A stretch of DNA of 64,000 nucleotides, from assembly GCA_024400755.1 (NCBI GenBank), contig JAKSMG010000005.1, forward strand, positions 81,863 through 145,862, read 5' to 3'. Positions 61,151 to 64,000 of the stretch are shown here, piece after piece. The position numbers and the translations under genes were made by a program. Each line of letters begins with the position of its first letter. Position 1 is the first letter of the stretch. The notes below the pieces were generated by a model. It worked only from the letters and a program-made list of their open reading frames with translations, was not told where the DNA came from and ran no database searches. The DNA is from Bacteroidales bacterium (lineage in GTDB: Bacteria; Bacteroidota; Bacteroidia; Bacteroidales; WCHB1-69).

Positions 61151-63742
61151 TCATCGATTGGTTACAATCGTAATGGTGCCGTGCAAAGGATGAATTATCG
61201 AGCCACGCAATGAATATAAATAAACGTCGCAACTGTAAAAATAGGTGCCGTCTGAACATTTTTCCTTGCTCAAATAATCGCGTCCGTCCCAATTGATGTC
61301 GGCATCATTTGTTTGAAAAACTTTTCTGCCCCAGCGATTGTAAATCGTCATATCAATTTTTTCAACATTATGATAGGGCTGATAGGGTTGGAATAAATCG
61401 TTTACTCCGTCATTATTGGGCGTGAAAGTATTGGGTAGCCGATAATCCATACATTCGTCAACGTCAATGCAGGTTTCGGCAGTGAGGCCTGACATGTTGT
61501 TGTTTGAATCAATGGAAGCCAACGCAAAACATCCGGTAACGTAAGGTAGATTACTCAATGTGTATTCACAATGGCTGCCATCGCAATATCCTCCGTCTAT
61601 GGAGTCAATAATGCTAAATTCTTCGTTAAGTTTCCTCTTATAATATAAGTAAAATGTCTTGACTTCTGCGGCTGCTTCCGGAGTAGAAAAATCCCATTTG
61701 AAAAATACCGATTCACAATCTGTGCTAATGTCTATGGTCGGTATTTCTGGAGGAATATTGTCAATGGGAACGGCACATTGCTTTTGAGATCGATTGTATA
61801 AGGGATAAATACTATCCGGAGCAAAATAACCACCTACAGATTGAATATAGTAACAGTATTCTTTCTTGTTTTTAAGATTTCTATCGATATAAAATCGTTC
61901 TGTCGTTTCAGCAATGGAATCCCACGAATGCCAATCTTCGTTTAATCTATATACAATATATTTTATATTATTCCAGGAAACATTTTCATTCCACGACAAC
62001 TTGAGTCGCTTGTCCATTGGCTCAATATGAAGATAAATGGATGAAGAGGAATCAGAACTTTCTATGTATTGCATTAAACCGTTGGCCGTCCCATAAAAAT
62101 CAATTCGATAGACATAGTCACTATCTAATGTGTTAATACTGTAATCAATGATACTTGTATCTAAGATAGAAAAAGTAGTGTCAATGCAGATGAAATCTCC
62201 GGTGCCTTGTCTCGAACGTCGAAATATGCGATATTGAAAATCGGGCTCAAATTGCAGACTGTCAAATTCTGTAGGACGTAGCCATTTGACATTGATGATG
62301 CCATTTTCATGATGGGTTTCCTCAACGTCAATGTTGGTCATAATGGGAGCATCTTTGGCCAAATGGGCACAAGTCTCATTGGAAACATAACTTACTGCGC
62401 CATCGGCAAAAAAAGCCACGATGCGATAACAATATTCATTGCCGTGCAATAGTGGAACTTTGCTTCCATCATCAATAAAGGAAGTTTCCATTATATTATT
62501 AATGGTGTGGATAAGATAATAGCCGGCATCATCAGGCATTCCGACTTCACATTCGCCCGGTTCGAAAGGATTGCTTCCGTTACGACGGTATATTCTAAAT
62601 CCCATACCATTGGTGCAATTGTAAAAATCCCAATTTAAATGGATTTCATTACCAACGGCTTCCGCTTCAAGGTTTTCGGGTTCCGGTGCGACGACTCTAA
62701 TTGAAATCGTCTTAAAAGTGCTTAATTCAACTTGAGGTCCATTGTCTTTTGCCTTCAAATGAACGGTGTAAGGAGATGCGCTGATATGATGGCATTGCGT
62801 GTTCCACATAAAGTTGGAACTGGCAGGAGAATGGCCATCTACAATATCGTGGAAGATAGCTGCAGATGGAGACGCGTAAAAACAAGAACCCGTCGCACTC
62901 AAGGATACTAAACCGTCGTCGGGATCGCTGACCGTGATGGGCATGTCAATTCTTTGTCCAGCTGTCACACAAGTGTCGTGGGCTGTAATGACCGGCGGAC
63001 GATTGTCGCACGCCACAATCGTGATTTGCATATCGCGAACCACACTGCCTATAAGTATGCCATTTCTCCATTCTTGAATAAGTATGGCGATGTTATATTC
63101 ACCCACCATAGTTGGACTATCCCATACCAAATCACCGGTAATGGGGTCAATGCTGATGGAATGGGTGGCATTGGGCAAGGTGTATCCCGGAATGTCTTCG
63201 CCTTCATAACCCCTACAGGTAATTAAACTGAACGATAAACTGTCCCCGTCGGTATCATACGCACCAGGATTGTGGCAATAGGGAGTATTTAAACAGCCAT
63301 TGTCAATAGGAGGAAATAATAATTGCGGAGAATTATCGGCACCCAAAAATGGATTAATGATAAGTGTGGTTTCAATATAAAAAGGAATATTTACAGAATT
63401 CGGAATATTGACAATACCTGCATTTCGGTTAGGATCCTCGAAAAAAATGGAATAAACACCATTTCCCGCATAGGTGTGATCAGATATGTATATATTTTGG
63501 CTTATATCGTTTCCCAGATTATTTTTTACTGCTCTGGTAATGACAGAAGAACTCCCATCTCCCCAAAACACTTCTATTTCTGGTCGGTCGGCAGGACTCG
63601 GAGTATAGGTGTATGTAACAATGGTAAATCTATAGGTTAACCCAGAAATGTGTTCGTAGGTGATTTCTCCCGACCGCTGATGGGTTGCCCATAGAGATAT
63701 TGGTAATATAAACAATAGTATATGTAGGAGAAATTTTCGCAC
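61151..63742 (-). CDS. Large secreted protein with fibronectin-type domains and type IX (type B) C-terminal domain
   Basis: An 863-residue predicted cell-surface protein. The signal peptide (MRKFLLHILLFILPISLWA) is followed by a region with THQRSGEITYEHISG, FWGDGSSSVI and AYDTDGDSLSFSLITC, a PKD/cadherin-like fold. Several fibronectin type III-like domains follow in 340-760 (LEAEAVGNEIHLNWD, LKLSWNEN). The C-terminal about 85 residues, LPNTFTPNNDGVNDLF to WDGRDYLSKEKCSDGTYFY, are the gliding-motility CHU_C (type B) sorting domain. Function is probably adhesive. Confidence 0.85.
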   Translation of the reverse strand: MRKFLLHILLFILPISLWATHQRSGEITYEHISGLTYRFTIVTYTYTPSPADRPEIEVFWGDGSSSVITRAVKNNLGNDISQNIYISDHTYAGNGVYSIFFEDPNRNAGIVNIPNSVNIPFYIETTLIINPFLGADNSPQLLFPPIDNGCLNTPYCHNPGAYDTDGDSLSFSLITCRGYEGEDIPGYTLPNATHSISIDPITGDLVWDSPTMVGEYNIAILIQEWRNGILIGSVVRDMQITIVACDNRPPVITAHDTCVTAGQRIDMPITVSDPDDGLVSLSATGSCFYASPSAAIFHDIVDGHSPASSNFMWNTQCHHISASPYTVHLKAKDNGPQVELSTFKTISIRVVAPEPENLEAEAVGNEIHLNWDFYNCTNGMGFRIYRRNGSNPFEPGECEVGMPDDAGYYLIHTINNIMETSFIDDGSKVPLLHGNEYCYRIVAFFADGAVSYVSNETCAHLAKDAPIMTNIDVEETHHENGIINVKWLRPTEFDSLQFEPDFQYRIFRRSRQGTGDFICIDTTFSILDTSIIDYSINTLDSDYVYRIDFYGTANGLMQYIESSDSSSSIYLHIEPMDKRLKLSWNENVSWNNIKYIVYRLNEDWHSWDSIAETTERFYIDRNLKNKKEYCYYIQSVGGYFAPDSIYPLYNRSQKQCAVPIDNIPPEIPTIDISTDCESVFFKWDFSTPEAAAEVKTFYLYYKRKLNEEFSIIDSIDGGYCDGSHCEYTLSNLPYVTGCFALASIDSNNNMSGLTAETCIDVDECMDYRLPNTFTPNNDGVNDLFQPYQPYHNVEKIDMTIYNRWGRKVFQTNDADINWDGRDYLSKEKCSDGTYFYSCDVYLYSLRGSIIHPLHGTITIVTNR

Positions 63743-64000
63743 TTTATTGATGATTTTTGAGCTTGCAAAGGTACAATTTTTTTAAATATCGAAGAAATGA
63801 TAGAAAAAGTATTCTGAAAAATGCATTTTTTATCTTCAAAAGAAGTCCTTTTGAAAATCGGTTTTTGTACAAGATTTCGGAAAAGTTTCCAAATCGGGGG
63901 AAAAAGGGGCCCCCAAAAGGGCAAAAAAACGCCCTTTTTCAGGGGAAAAGCGGAAAAAAATCGGGTCGTATGAATTTTTTCTCACTGACAATCAGTGAGA
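63743..64000. other. Upstream region with promoter and hairpins
   Basis: On the minus strand TACCTTTG (63766-63773) is the -7 of the 61151..63742 gene. The palindrome GGGGCCCC is at 63906-63913. AAAGGGC pairs with GCCCTTT near 63917-63936 and is followed by T, which is terminator-like on the plus strand. At the window edge TCTCACTGA (63980-63988) pairs perfectly with TCAGTGAGA (63992-64000) across CAA. No gene is seen. Confidence 0.45.

Overview
The window comes from an anaerobic member of the Bacteroidota, probably a Bacteroidales-type organism with a type IX secretion system. Four lines of evidence support this. Promoters repeatedly match the Bacteroidota -7 element TAnnTTTG. Two secreted proteins carry type IX sorting domains (type A at 1910..3895, type B at 61151..63742). 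A GldA-like ABC ATPase, DUF3078, BACON and FISUMP-type proteins are present. A B12-dependent class II ribonucleotide reductase and a reverse rubrerythrin with a Fur/PerR regulator suggest anaerobic life. No tRNA, rRNA or CRISPR array was found by eye.

Layout. 1-10 kb: partial nrdJ, a secreted Lys-C-like peptidase, rho, a GldA-like ATPase, a PadR/PspC pair with a palindromic operator, and a FISUMP lipoprotein. 10-20 kb: a division and cell-wall (dcw) cluster on the minus strand, mraZ-rsmH-ftsL-ftsI-murE-mraY-murD'-ftsW. The murD position holds only a degenerate C-terminal domain. The cluster stops after ftsW in a truncated glycosyltransferase, without murG, murC, ftsQ, ftsA or ftsZ. The mraZ leader carries TGGRA boxes at 10-bp spacing, like MraZ operators. 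20-36 kb: mnmA, azlCD, an EnvC-like gene followed by glycine-lipid acyltransferases (glsA/glsB-like), engB and a META lipoprotein; then nadB, topA with a metal-site-degenerate arginase-like gene and a DUF3078 gene, and glnS.

35.8-46.2 kb is the accessory region. It is one collinear minus-strand locus: hsdM, fic, hsdS, reverse transcriptase, GIY-YIG protein, DUF262 remnant, RAYT transposase, hsdR. A complete type I restriction-modification system thus encloses a defence-type (UG/Abi-like) reverse transcriptase, a Fic protein with a C-terminal winged helix, and a GIY-YIG nuclease. A promoter with a 14-bp perfect inverted repeat lies between hsdM and fic. A 115-nt nested hairpin lies upstream of hsdM. 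This is the best candidate in the window for an undescribed composite defence system.

47-64 kb: uvrC and DUF1015, a nitroreductase, a BASS-type transporter, yebC/pRiA4b-like/miaA, fur/rubrerythrin, a CPBP protease, a heterodisulfide-reductase-like Fe-S protein with pgk, a membrane coiled-coil protein, comF and a large gliding-type secreted protein. Six intergenic spots (about 6.8, 8.9, 28.5, 46.8, 50.9 and 55.6 kb) carry members of one dispersed repeat family. They share inverted termini related to AATTATCCCTTTAATCTTGT and internal hairpins, and resemble miniature transposable or REP-like elements.
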